A DNA stretch of 64,000 bases from contig NZ_JAPENW010000001.1 in the NCBI RefSeq assembly GCF_026341855.1, positions 62,001 to 126,000 on the forward strand, in the 5' to 3' direction. Made by a program: the position numbers and the translations under genes. Position 1 is the first letter of the stretch. Each line of letters begins with the position of its first letter. Positions 33,629-41,652 of the stretch are shown here, piece after piece. The DNA is from Streptomyces sp. NBC_00568 (GTDB lineage: Bacteria > Actinomycetota > Actinomycetes > Streptomycetales > Streptomycetaceae). The notes below the pieces were generated by a model that ran no database searches, was not told where the DNA came from, and worked only from the letters and a program-made list of their open reading frames with translations.

Positions 33629-34222
33629 ATGCCGATCACACCTGCCACCGCGACGCACAGTTCGTCGAACGGCACCGTTGAAGCGATCTTGCTGGAACTG
33701 GTCGACGAGGACGGCAACACGATCGGTACGGCCGAGAAGCTCGCGGCTCATCAGGCCCCGGGGCAGTTGCACAGAGCGTTCTCGGTGTTCCTCTTCGACG
33801 AGCAGGGCCGGCTGCTGCTGCAGCAGCGCGCCCTCGGCAAGTACCACTCGCCCGGTGTCTGGTCGAACACCTGCTGCGGCCACCCCTACCCGGGCGAGGC
33901 ACCGTTCGCCGCGGCGGCCCGGCGGACGTACGAGGAGCTCGGGGTGTCGCCGACCCTGCTCGCCGAGGCGGGCACGGTCCGTTACAACCACCCGGACCCG
34001 GACTCGGGCCTGGTGGAGCAGGAGTACAACCATCTGTTCGTCGGGATGGTGCAGTCCGCGCTGCGGCCCGACGCGGAGGAGGTCGGCTCGACGGCCTTCG
34101 TGGACGCCGCCGAACTGGCGGAACGGCACGCGAAGGACCCCTTCTCGGCGTGGTTCATGACGGTGCTGGACGCGGCCCGTCCGGCGATCCGGGAGCTGAC
34201 GGGCTCGTCCGCGGGCTGGTAG
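33629..34222 (+). CDS. idi: isopentenyl-diphosphate delta-isomerase, type I
   Basis: Idi interconverts IPP and DMAPP. The 197-aa Nudix-fold protein has HRAFSVFLFDEQGRLLLQQR near 48-67, the catalytic Cys in WSNTCCGHPYPGE near 78-90, the Nudix-like AARRTYEELG near 97, and the Glu-bearing VEQEYNHLFVG near 138. ATG at 33629 is chosen because AAGGA is suitably spaced; two upstream in-frame ATGs are possible. It lies 10 kb from the hopanoid cluster but serves the same isoprenoid supply. Confidence 0.95.
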   Translation: MPITPATATHSSSNGTVEAILLELVDEDGNTIGTAEKLAAHQAPGQLHRAFSVFLFDEQGRLLLQQRALGKYHSPGVWSNTCCGHPYPGEAPFAAAARRTYEELGVSPTLLAEAGTVRYNHPDPDSGLVEQEYNHLFVGMVQSALRPDAEEVGSTAFVDAAELAERHAKDPFSAWFMTVLDAARPAIRELTGSSAGW

Positions 34223-34230
34223 GCCGGTCT

Positions 34231-34731
34231 CTACACACCCGGAGCGAGCGGCAGGGCGGCCCAGATCACCTTGCCGCCGCTCGCGGTGTGCTCGACGTCG
34301 CACACGCCGCCGTACTCCCTGGTGACCTCACGCACCAGCAGCAGGCCCCGGCCCCCGGTCTGCCCGTGGTCGGCCTCCAGGGCGGTCGGCCGGTAGGGGT
34401 GGTTGTCCTCGACGGACACCCGCACCCACTCGGCACCGACCGCGACCTCCACCGCGAGCATCGGCGACAGAAGTGCCGCGTGCTTGACGGCGTTCGTGAC
34501 CAGTTCGGACACGATCAACAGCAGTCCCTGAACGAGATCGTCCGAGACCGGTACCCCCTGGCGGACCAGCAGATCACGGACGGCGTGCCGCGCCTGCGGC
34601 ACCGAGGCGTCGACGGCGGTGGCGGTGAACCGCCACACCCCCTCGTACGGCAGCGGTCCCGGCGATCTGACGCCGGAGGTCGCGCCTCCGCCTTCAGGGC
34701 TGGGGTCGGACCCCGGCCCGGGGTTCTCCAT
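34231..34731 (-). CDS. ATP-binding protein, RsbW-like HATPase
   Basis: This 166-aa protein is a single HATPase_c_2 domain of the anti-sigma/serine kinase type common in Streptomyces. The N-box is SELVTNAVKHA near 85, G1 is SVEDNHPYRP near 112, and G2 is GGRGLLLVREV near 133. No sigma factor or anti-anti-sigma gene adjoins it. ATG at 34731 is preferred; in-frame upstream starts would add an unconserved stretch. Its 3' end is 8 bp from that of idi. Confidence 0.88.
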   Translation of the reverse strand: MENPGPGSDPSPEGGGATSGVRSPGPLPYEGVWRFTATAVDASVPQARHAVRDLLVRQGVPVSDDLVQGLLLIVSELVTNAVKHAALLSPMLAVEVAVGAEWVRVSVEDNHPYRPTALEADHGQTGGRGLLLVREVTREYGGVCDVEHTASGGKVIWAALPLAPGV

Positions 34732-35047
34732 CGTCCGGTCGCCACCCTTGCGCTCGATTGTCACCACACATTGAGTGTTGGTAATGCGCCGGTCCGTACC
34801 GGTTGACTGAACAGAAGTCAGCAATTATCGATAGTTTCTGATCGTTCGCGTATGACACGGTCAGTTCCACGACATCTCCTGTCTGTCTTATGCCGACTTC
34901 GGAAACTCTTCGGGTTGTACGGGTTTGCCCCTCAGCTGACCCGATTCGTTCCCCCGCCTTTCCGGAGCCCACGAGTCGGCCCGGGAAGGTGCCCGGGAGG
35001 GTGCCCGCGATCCGGAGCCCGCTGTAGGTGCAGATAGCATCCGGCGC
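34732..35047. other. divergent intergenic region
   Basis: No gene is seen. A short A/T-rich core near 34825-34850 contains TATCGATA and minus-strand GATAAT, a possible promoter of the ATP-binding protein gene. On the plus strand TAGCAT (35035-35040) ends 7 nt before the crotonase ATG, predicting a leaderless transcript. Confidence 0.5.
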
Positions 35048-35791
35048 ATGGAGCCGCAGCTGTTGCACCACGTCGGCGACGGAGTCGCCACCGTCGTCAT
35101 CCATCACCCCGCCAAGCGGAACGCCATGACGACGCGGATGTGGCGAGCGCTGCCGCCGTTGCTGGACGAGTTGACCGTTCGTGCCGATGTGCACGCCCTG
35201 GTGCTCACCGGTGAGGGCGGGACGTTCTGCGCCGGAGCCGACATCTCGACGCTGCGCGGCTCGCCCGACGAGGCCCAGGGCCTGGCCGTGCTCGCCGAGG
35301 AGTCACTCGCCGCGTTCCCGAAGCCGACGCTGGCCGCGATTCGCGGCTACTGCGTGGGCGGCGGATCCCAGCTCGCGGCCGCCTGCGATCTGCGGTTCGC
35401 CCAGGAGGGATCGCTGTTCGGGGTGACTCCGGCGAAGCTCGGGATCGTCTATCCGGCCTCCTCCACACGGCGGTTGGCGGCACTGGTGGGTCCGTCCGCC
35501 GCCAAGTACCTGCTCTTCTCCGGCGAGTTGATCGACAGCGAGCGCGCGTTGCGCACAGGTCTGGTTGACGAGGTGCTGCCCGAGGGCGAACTCGACAAGC
35601 GGGTGGCGGAGTTCACCCGCATCCTGGCGTCACGCTCCCTGCTGACGCAGGCGTCGGCGAAGGAGTTCGCCAACGGGCGCACCGACCGTGACGCGTACTG
35701 GGCGGAACAGGCGCGCGGCGGCGGCGACACCGCGGAGGGGGTCGCCGCCTTCCTGGAGCGCAGGCAGCCGCGCTTCACTTGGGCTCCGTGA
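35048..35791 (+). CDS. crotonase/enoyl-CoA hydratase family protein, catalytic Glu residues absent
   Basis: This 247-aa crotonase-fold protein keeps the oxyanion-hole segments GEGGTFCAGADISTL near 55-69 and YCVGGGSQLAAACD near 101-114. The two glutamates needed for hydration are not there: the GGGxE position is Gln (GGGSQ), and the second lies in FGVTPAKLG without Glu. Classical hydratase activity is therefore doubtful; isomerase, thioesterase or other crotonase chemistry is more likely. ATG at 35048 is supported by the TAGCAT box 7 nt upstream. Confidence 0.85.
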   Translation: MEPQLLHHVGDGVATVVIHHPAKRNAMTTRMWRALPPLLDELTVRADVHALVLTGEGGTFCAGADISTLRGSPDEAQGLAVLAEESLAAFPKPTLAAIRGYCVGGGSQLAAACDLRFAQEGSLFGVTPAKLGIVYPASSTRRLAALVGPSAAKYLLFSGELIDSERALRTGLVDEVLPEGELDKRVAEFTRILASRSLLTQASAKEFANGRTDRDAYWAEQARGGGDTAEGVAAFLERRQPRFTWAP

Positions 35792-35853
35792 GGACCTGAC
35801 GGCCTTTCGGGGCACGGCTCTTCGGGGGCGTGTGAGGCGGGCGGTCCGCGCGC

Positions 35854-36489
35854 CTACGTCAGAATGAAACGGCTCTTGCTCCGGAACTCCGCGACCAGGT
35901 GCGCGGGCGCCTTCTCCGGGGACCCGGCTTCGTAGGGCGGCTGCGGGTCGTACTCGGTCAGCAGCTGTACGGCCTGGGCGTGTTCGTCCCCCGCGATCCG
36001 GCCGAGGAGGGTGAGCCCCATGTCGATGCCGGCGGAGACACCCGCCGCGGTCACGTACTTGCCGTCGAACACGACCCGCTCCCCCGTCGGCTCGGCGCCG
36101 AACCGCTCCAGGTGGCCGAGGGCCAGCCAGTGGGAGGTGGCCCGGCGGCCGTCCAGGAGCCCCGCGGCGGCGAGCAGCAGGGAACCGGTGCACACCGAGG
36201 TCGTCCAGACACTGGTGCCGTCGGCGTCCCGCAGCCAGTCCAGGAGGACCCGGTTGTCCATCTGCGCGCTCTGGCCCGGCCCTCCCGGTACCACCACGAT
36301 GTCCGGGTTCGGCACCTCCGCGAGGCTCCTGTCGGCGGTCAGCGCGAGCCGGCCGGTGTCGGAACGGACCGGGCCGGTGCGCTCGGCGACGAAGACGGTG
36401 TCCGCGTCCGGCAGGCGGCCGAGGGTCTCGTACGGGCCGACGGCGTCCAGGGCGGTGAAGCGGTCGAAGAGGACGATGGCGATCTGCAT
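35854..36489 (-). CDS. DJ-1/PfpI family protein
   Basis: This 211-aa class I glutamine-amidotransferase-like protein resembles isonitrile hydratase and ThiJ proteins. The nucleophilic Cys100 is in TSVCTGSLLLAAAGLL, and the family opening IAIVLFDRFTALDAVGPYE is intact. ATG at 36489 follows GAAAGGAA. It lies 137 bp downstream of a GlxA-type regulator on the same strand, a common pairing in which the regulator controls the DJ-1 enzyme. Confidence 0.88.
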   Translation of the reverse strand: MQIAIVLFDRFTALDAVGPYETLGRLPDADTVFVAERTGPVRSDTGRLALTADRSLAEVPNPDIVVVPGGPGQSAQMDNRVLLDWLRDADGTSVWTTSVCTGSLLLAAAGLLDGRRATSHWLALGHLERFGAEPTGERVVFDGKYVTAAGVSAGIDMGLTLLGRIAGDEHAQAVQLLTEYDPQPPYEAGSPEKAPAHLVAEFRSKSRFILT

Positions 36490-36626
36490 CGGGTTCCTTT
36501 CGGCGAGGGGCGCGGTGGCGGCCCCTGGGTGAGCGGGAGTCGCGAGCGAGCCGAGGCGAGGCCCCGGCACACGGGACGGTGAGGCGGCCGGCCCGCGGCG
36601 GGGCCGGCTAGTGGGGTGGGCCGCCG

Positions 36627-37580
36627 TCAGCCCGTGGGCGCGGGCCGGAAGCGGCGCCGGTACTCGGCCGGCGCCGAGCCGAGGATCTTCACGAAGGCGC
36701 GGCGCATACCCTCGGGCGTGCCGTAACCGCAGGCCCGGGAGATCTCCTCGATGCCGTCGGTGGTGTCCTCCAGGAGACGGCGGGCCTGCTCGAGACGGAC
36801 CCGCTCGACGTACCGGCCGGGCGTCGTGCCCGTCTCGCTCTGGAAGGCGCGGGCGAAATGGCGGGGCGAGAGGCGGGCACGGGCGGCGAGCGACTCGATG
36901 CTCAGGTCGTCGCCGGGGTGCTCGGAGATCCAGTGCTGGACCTCGCGCAGCGGTTCGCGTCGCGCGGTCTGGGCGGCGAGCTGGGCGCTGAACTGGGCCT
37001 GGTTGCCCGGACGCCGGAGGAAGACGACGAGGTGACGGGCGATGGTCAGGGCGGCGTCGCGGCTCAGATCCTCCTCGACGAGGGCGAGGGCCAGGTCGAT
37101 GCCGGAGGTGACGCCCGCCGAGGTGGACACGTTGCCGTCGCGTACGTAGATGGGGTCGGGGTCGACGGCGACCGCCGGGTGGTCGTGGGCGAGCTGGTCG
37201 CAGTACGCCCAGTGGGTCGTCGCGCGGCGCCCGTCGAGGAGGCCCGCCGCCGCGAGCAGTCCGGCGCCGGTGCACACCGAGACCAGGCGCTCGGCGTGCG
37301 GACCGTGCGCGCGCAGCCAGTCGACCAGGCGGGGGTCCGGGCGCCGGGTGCCGCGGCCGCCGGGGACCAGCAGGGTGTGCGCGGCGGGAGCGTCGGCGAG
37401 CGCCTGGTCCGGGACCAGGACGAGGCCGCTGGAGGTGCGCACCGGGGCACCGTCAAGGGAGGCCGTGCGGATGCGGTACGAGCCGCCGCGGTAGGTCTCG
37501 GCGCCCGCGAACACCTCCAGGGGGCCGGTGACGTCGAGGCTCTGCACCCCGTCGAAGAGGACGATCAGCACCGTTCGCAT
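36627..37580 (-). CDS. GlxA-family (DJ-1 / AraC) transcriptional regulator
   Basis: This 317-aa regulator fuses an N-terminal DJ-1/PfpI-like sensor domain (LIVLFDGVQSLDVTGP; Cys near 106 in SVCTGAGLLAAAGLL) to a C-terminal AraC DNA-binding domain at about 220-310 (IESLAARARLSPRHFARAF and EISRACGYGTPEGMRRAF). The ATG at 37580 begins directly with the sensor fold; longer in-frame starts are unsupported. It probably regulates the downstream DJ-1 gene. Confidence 0.9.
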   Translation of the reverse strand: MRTVLIVLFDGVQSLDVTGPLEVFAGAETYRGGSYRIRTASLDGAPVRTSSGLVLVPDQALADAPAAHTLLVPGGRGTRRPDPRLVDWLRAHGPHAERLVSVCTGAGLLAAAGLLDGRRATTHWAYCDQLAHDHPAVAVDPDPIYVRDGNVSTSAGVTSGIDLALALVEEDLSRDAALTIARHLVVFLRRPGNQAQFSAQLAAQTARREPLREVQHWISEHPGDDLSIESLAARARLSPRHFARAFQSETGTTPGRYVERVRLEQARRLLEDTTDGIEEISRACGYGTPEGMRRAFVKILGSAPAEYRRRFRPAPTG

Positions 37581-37665
37581 GTCTCGATTCTCGACCGGCG
37601 CACCGATGGCCGCAATGACATGGATCCCACCCTTCCTGCCATCGCGGGTCTCGCTGTTCCCGACG

Positions 37666-37685
37666 TACCGACCAGTCGGTAATGT
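37666..37685 (+). promoter_or_regulatory. TetR-type operator overlapping a leaderless promoter
   Basis: TACCGAC-CA-GTCGGTA (37666-37681) is a perfect inverted repeat with 7-bp arms, like sites bound by many TetR-family repressors. It touches the -10 box TAATGT (37680-37685), which ends 7 nt before the ATG at 37693. Binding there would block the promoter. No TetR gene adjoins it. Confidence 0.65.
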
Positions 37686-37692
37686 GCGGGGC

Positions 37693-38559
37693 ATGACCCC
37701 TCCACTTCCGGAGCGCGCCGGGCGCCGCTGCCACAACGTCCTCAACCCGCTGCACTCGACGCACTACTTCTCGCCCGATCTGGGGCGTGAGCTGGCCGCG
37801 GTCGGTATCGAGGACGACCGGGCCGCGTACTTCGCGGCCCGGGCCGCCGCGATGGGCGCGGTCGGCGCGGGCACCGTGACGGCGACGTTCTACAACTTCC
37901 GGCACGACCTGGTGGCCGCGCATGTGCCGGCCGTGTGGCAGGCCGCCTCTCCGGAGACCGTGCTCGCGGCACGCGCGCGTGCCGTGGACGCGACGCTCAG
38001 GCGGCTGCTCGGCGAGGACCTCATCGCCTCCAAGGACGTGGCCGAGGCCGCGGAACTCGCGCTGCGCGCGGCCGAGGCCTGCGGCTCGACCGCCCGTCCG
38101 CTCTACGCCGCGCACGCGGACCTCCCCGTGCCCGAGGCACCGCACCTGGCCCTCTGGCACGCGGCCACCCTGCTGCGCGAGCACCGGGGCGACGGGCACC
38201 TCGCGGTGCTGCTCGACGCGGAGCTCGACCCGGTGGAGGCTCTGGTGAGCCACACCGCGACCGGCAAGGGCATGGCTCCCAAGTGGGCGCTGGGCACGCG
38301 CGGCTGGTCACGGCAGGACTGGGAGACTGCGTCCGGGCGGCTGCGGGAGCGCGGGCTGCTCGACGCGCAGGGCGAGCTGACGCAGGCGGGCGTGGACCTG
38401 CGCCAGGACATCGAGGCCAGGACGGACCGGCTCGACCGCGCTCCCTACGAGCACCTGTGCGCCGCCGGGGTGGAGCGGCTCACCGAGATCGCCAGGAACC
38501 TGCTGATGACGGCGATCGCCGCAGGCGCGTTCCCGGACGGAATGATCGGCAAGGAATGA
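37693..38559 (+). CDS. SCO6745-family protein with predicted winged-helix fold
   Basis: This 288-aa protein matches the actinobacterial SCO6745 family, annotated as helix-turn-helix-like. It opens RCHNVLNPLHSTHYFSPD and has an Ala-rich helical middle and a C-terminal LRERGLLDAQGELTQAGVDLR segment typical of winged-helix wings. The molecular role is unknown. ATG at 37693 fits the TAATGT box 7 nt upstream. A palindromic operator on its promoter suggests it is repressed by a TetR-type protein encoded elsewhere. Confidence 0.8.
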   Translation: MTPPLPERAGRRCHNVLNPLHSTHYFSPDLGRELAAVGIEDDRAAYFAARAAAMGAVGAGTVTATFYNFRHDLVAAHVPAVWQAASPETVLAARARAVDATLRRLLGEDLIASKDVAEAAELALRAAEACGSTARPLYAAHADLPVPEAPHLALWHAATLLREHRGDGHLAVLLDAELDPVEALVSHTATGKGMAPKWALGTRGWSRQDWETASGRLRERGLLDAQGELTQAGVDLRQDIEARTDRLDRAPYEHLCAAGVERLTEIARNLLMTAIAAGAFPDGMIGKE

Positions 38560-38598
38560 CCGGCGAGGCATGACCGCCGAAAGTTGAGGTACCCGGAC

Positions 38599-38625
38599 GT
38601 CTCCCGGCACTCCGTGCCGGGAGAC
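38599..38625 (+). terminator. hairpin between the SCO6745-family gene and the LPFR gene
   Basis: A perfect 12-bp stem (GTCTCCCGGCAC with its complement) closes on a 3-nt loop, 39 bp past the stop and 14 bp before the next ATG. It could be a terminator or a 5' structure of the small gene. Confidence 0.7.
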
Positions 38626-38639
38626 GAAAGGGGAGATAC

Positions 38640-38771
38640 ATGCTGCGTGCCATCGCGGACGTGCTGCGGCAGATCGGCGGAGCGATCGCCACGGTCGTGA
38701 CGCTGCCTTTCCGGGCCCTGGCCCGGCTCTTCGGCGGGGCCTCGCGCTCCGGGCGGGCCCGCGGGGCGTGA
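38640..38771 (+). CDS. LPFR-motif small protein, 43 aa
   Basis: This 43-aa peptide matches the Streptomyces LPFR-motif small-protein family. It is an amphipathic or hydrophobic helix ([20 protein letters not shown]) with the LPFR motif at about 22-25 and a basic tail. ATG at 38640 follows GGGGAG by 5 nt. It is isolated by strong hairpins on both sides, which implies a separate short transcript. Function is unknown; membrane association is likely. Confidence 0.75.
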   Translation: MLRAIADVLRQIGGAIATVVTLPFRALARLFGGASRSGRARGA

Positions 38772-38778
38772 GGAACAC

Positions 38779-38857
38779 GGCCCTCGGAGGCCGAGGGCCA
38801 CGGCCGCCCGCAGGAACCGGGAGGCACGGAATGCCGCGGGTCCCGCGGCATTCCGTG
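38779..38857 (+). terminator. two hairpins after the LPFR gene
   Basis: GGCCCTCGG-AGG-CCGAGGGCC (38779-38799) and a perfect 15-bp stem with a 3-nt GTC loop (38825-38857) follow within 90 bp. The second is one of the strongest hairpins in the window. Confidence 0.8.
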
Positions 38858-38973
38858 TCCCTGGGGCCGGACCCGCGGCGCGCGACCCCTCCGAGTGCCG
38901 CCCTGATCCCCCGTTGTCCGTGTCACCTGCCACAATTGCCGCGCAACCTCAGTGGAGAAGGCGGTACGGGATC

Positions 38974-41361
38974 GTGACGACACCCCTCGTAGGGTCCATC
39001 GAAGGCAGGATCGCCGAGGAACTCGGCGTACGGGAACGGCAGGTCAAGGCCGCCGTCGACTTGCTCGACGGCGGGTCGACGGTTCCCTTCATCGCCCGCT
39101 ACCGCAAGGAAGCGACCGAGATGCTCGACGATGCGCAGCTGCGCACCCTCGAGGAGCGGCTGCGCTATCTGCGGGAGCTGGAGGACCGGCGCGCCGCGAT
39201 CCTCGACTCGGTGCGCGAGCAGGGCAAGCTCAGCGCCGAGCTCGAGGCGCAGATCAGGGCCGCCGAGACGAAGGCGCGTCTCGAGGACATCTATCTGCCG
39301 TTCAAGCCCAAGCGGCGCACCAAGGCGCAGATCGCGCGCGAGGCGGGCCTGGAGCCGCTGGCCGACGGCCTGCTCGGCGACGCGACGGTCGACCCGCTGG
39401 CCGCGGCGGCGGCGTTCGTCGACGCCGACAAGGGCGTCGCCGACCCGCAGGCCGCCCTGGACGGCGCCCGGTCGATCCTCACCGAGCGGTTCTCCGAGGA
39501 CGCCGACCTGATCGGCGAGCTGCGCGAGCGCATGTGGGTGCGCGGACGGCTCGCCGCCAAGGTGCGCGAGGGCAAGGAGGAGGCGGGCGCCAAGTTCGCC
39601 GACTACTTCGACTTCGCCGAGCCCTTCAAGGCGCTGCCCTCGCACCGCATCCTCGCCATGCTGCGCGGCGAGAAGGAGGACGTCCTCGATCTCGTCCTGG
39701 AGCCGGAGGAGCCCACCGAGGGGCCTTCGTCGTACGAGGGGATCGTCGCCCACCGTTTCGGGATCGCCGACCGCGGCCGTCCCGGCGACAAGTGGCTGAC
39801 GGAGACGGCGCGTTGGGCCTGGCGCACCCGCATTCTCGTGCACCTCGGCATCGACATGCGCCTCAGGCTGCGCACCGCCGCCGAGGACGAGGCGGTGAAC
39901 GTCTTCGCGGCCAACCTGCGGGACCTGCTGCTGGCCGCCCCGGCGGGCACGCGCTCGACGCTGGGCCTGGACCCCGGCTTCCGTACGGGCGTGAAGGTCG
40001 CCGTCGTCGACGCGACCGGCAAGGTCGTCGCGACGGACGTCATCCACCCGCACGTCCCGGCCAACCGGTGGGACGAGGCGATCGCCAAGCTCGCCCGGCT
40101 CTCCAAGGAGCACGCGGTCGAGCTGGTCGCGATCGGCAACGGCACGGCGTCCCGCGAGACCGACAAGCTCGCCGGTGAGCTCATCACCAAGCACCCGGAG
40201 CTCGGCCTCACCAAGGTGATGGTGTCGGAGGCGGGGGCGTCGGTGTACTCGGCGTCGGCGTTCGCCTCCCAGGAGCTGCCCGACATGGACGTGTCGCTGC
40301 GCGGCGCCGTCTCCATCGCGCGCCGGCTCCAGGACCCGCTGGCCGAACTGGTGAAGATCGACCCGAAGTCGATCGGTGTCGGGCAGTACCAGCACGACCT
40401 GTCCGAGGTGAAGCTGTCCCGGTCGCTGGACGCGGTGGTCGAGGACTGCGTGAACGGCGTGGGCGTGGACGTGAACACCGCCTCCACCCCGCTGCTGGCC
40501 CGGGTCTCCGGCATCACCTCCGGCCTCGCGGAGAACATCGTGGCGCACCGTGACGCCAACGGTCCCTTCACCTCCCGTACGGCTCTCAAGAGCGTGGCCC
40601 GGCTGGGCCCCAAGGCGTACGAGCAGTGCGCGGGCTTCCTGCGGATCCGGGGCGGGGACGACCCGCTGGACGCGTCCAGCGTGCACCCCGAGGCGTACCC
40701 CGTGGTGCGGCGGATGGTGAAGTCGGCGGGCAGCGAGGTCGCGTCCCTGGTCGGCAACACGGGTGTGCTGCGCACGCTGAGGCCGGCCGACTTCGTCGAC
40801 GAGAAGTTCGGTCTGCCGACCGTCACGGACATCCTGAAGGAGCTGGAGAAGCCTGGACGCGACCCGCGCCCCGCCTTCAAGACGGCCACCTTCAAGGACG
40901 GCGTCGAGAAGATCTCCGACCTGGCGTCCGGGATGATCCTGGAGGGGGTCGTCACGAACGTGGCCGCGTTCGGCGCCTTCGTCGACATCGGCGTCCACCA
41001 GGACGGGCTCGTGCACGTCTCCGCGATGTCCAAGACGTTCGTCAAGGACCCGCGTGACGTCGTGAAGCCCGGCGACATCGTCAAGGTGAAGGTCCAGGAC
41101 ATCGACATCCCGCGCAAGCGGATCTCGCTGACGCTGCGGCTGGACGACGAAGCGGCGGCCCCGGCCGCCGAGGGCGGCGGTCGTCCCCAGCGGGGCGGGC
41201 GGCCGCCTCAGCAGCGTGGGCAGCGACAGGGCGGTCGCGGAGGCAGCGGCGGTGGGGGCGGGGGCGGCGGCTCCCGGCAGGCTCCGCCGCCGGCGAACAG
41301 CGCCATGGCGGACGCCCTGCGGCGCGCGGGCCTGACCGACCCCAAGCGGGGCCGGGGCTGA
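38974..41361 (+). CDS. tex: Tex-family RNA-binding transcription accessory protein
   Basis: This 795-aa protein has the full Tex layout: the N-terminal helical domain ([18 protein letters not shown]), a YqgF/RNase H-like domain near 330 ([18 protein letters not shown]), helix-hairpin-helix repeats near 500-560 ([15 protein letters not shown]), and an S1 RNA-binding domain near 655-725 ([21 protein letters not shown]). The Arg/Gly-rich C-terminus is an unstructured tail. GTG at 38974 follows a weak GGAG. Tex-like proteins bind nucleic acids and aid transcription or RNA turnover. Confidence 0.95.
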   Translation: MTTPLVGSIEGRIAEELGVRERQVKAAVDLLDGGSTVPFIARYRKEATEMLDDAQLRTLEERLRYLRELEDRRAAILDSVREQGKLSAELEAQIRAAETKARLEDIYLPFKPKRRTKAQIAREAGLEPLADGLLGDATVDPLAAAAAFVDADKGVADPQAALDGARSILTERFSEDADLIGELRERMWVRGRLAAKVREGKEEAGAKFADYFDFAEPFKALPSHRILAMLRGEKEDVLDLVLEPEEPTEGPSSYEGIVAHRFGIADRGRPGDKWLTETARWAWRTRILVHLGIDMRLRLRTAAEDEAVNVFAANLRDLLLAAPAGTRSTLGLDPGFRTGVKVAVVDATGKVVATDVIHPHVPANRWDEAIAKLARLSKEHAVELVAIGNGTASRETDKLAGELITKHPELGLTKVMVSEAGASVYSASAFASQELPDMDVSLRGAVSIARRLQDPLAELVKIDPKSIGVGQYQHDLSEVKLSRSLDAVVEDCVNGVGVDVNTASTPLLARVSGITSGLAENIVAHRDANGPFTSRTALKSVARLGPKAYEQCAGFLRIRGGDDPLDASSVHPEAYPVVRRMVKSAGSEVASLVGNTGVLRTLRPADFVDEKFGLPTVTDILKELEKPGRDPRPAFKTATFKDGVEKISDLASGMILEGVVTNVAAFGAFVDIGVHQDGLVHVSAMSKTFVKDPRDVVKPGDIVKVKVQDIDIPRKRISLTLRLDDEAAAPAAEGGGRPQRGGRPPQQRGQRQGGRGGSGGGGGGGGSRQAPPPANSAMADALRRAGLTDPKRGRG

Positions 41362-41652
41362 CACGGGAGGAACGGCTCCCCTCGGCGAAAGCCGACGGGG
41401 GGCGCCCTCTTCGGTCAAACAGTCGGGGCGGCCGTCCCTCGGTGGAATCCGGCGGAGGGCTGCCCTCTTCGGTCAAGCCCCGCGGGAACGGCAGCCCTCG
41501 GTGAATGCCGACGGAGTTTCTTCGGTGAAGCCCGGCGGATTGCCTCGGTGAAGCCCGGCGGATTGCCTCGGTGAAGCCCGGCGGATTGCCTCGGTGAAGC
41601 TCTGCGGAGGGGTGGCTGCCTTTTGATGGTGGCCGCCCCTTCGCGGTTCTTC
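41362..41652. repeat. degenerate repeat array with three perfect 23-bp copies
   Basis: The convergent gap between tex and the ABC-F gene consists of about ten variants of CTCGGTGAAGCCCGGCGGA. Three consecutive 23-bp copies (41522-41544, 41545-41567, 41568-41590) are identical, and the flanking copies become progressively more diverged. No gene is seen. A minus-strand open frame through it encodes repeats and is not accepted. Confidence 0.85.
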
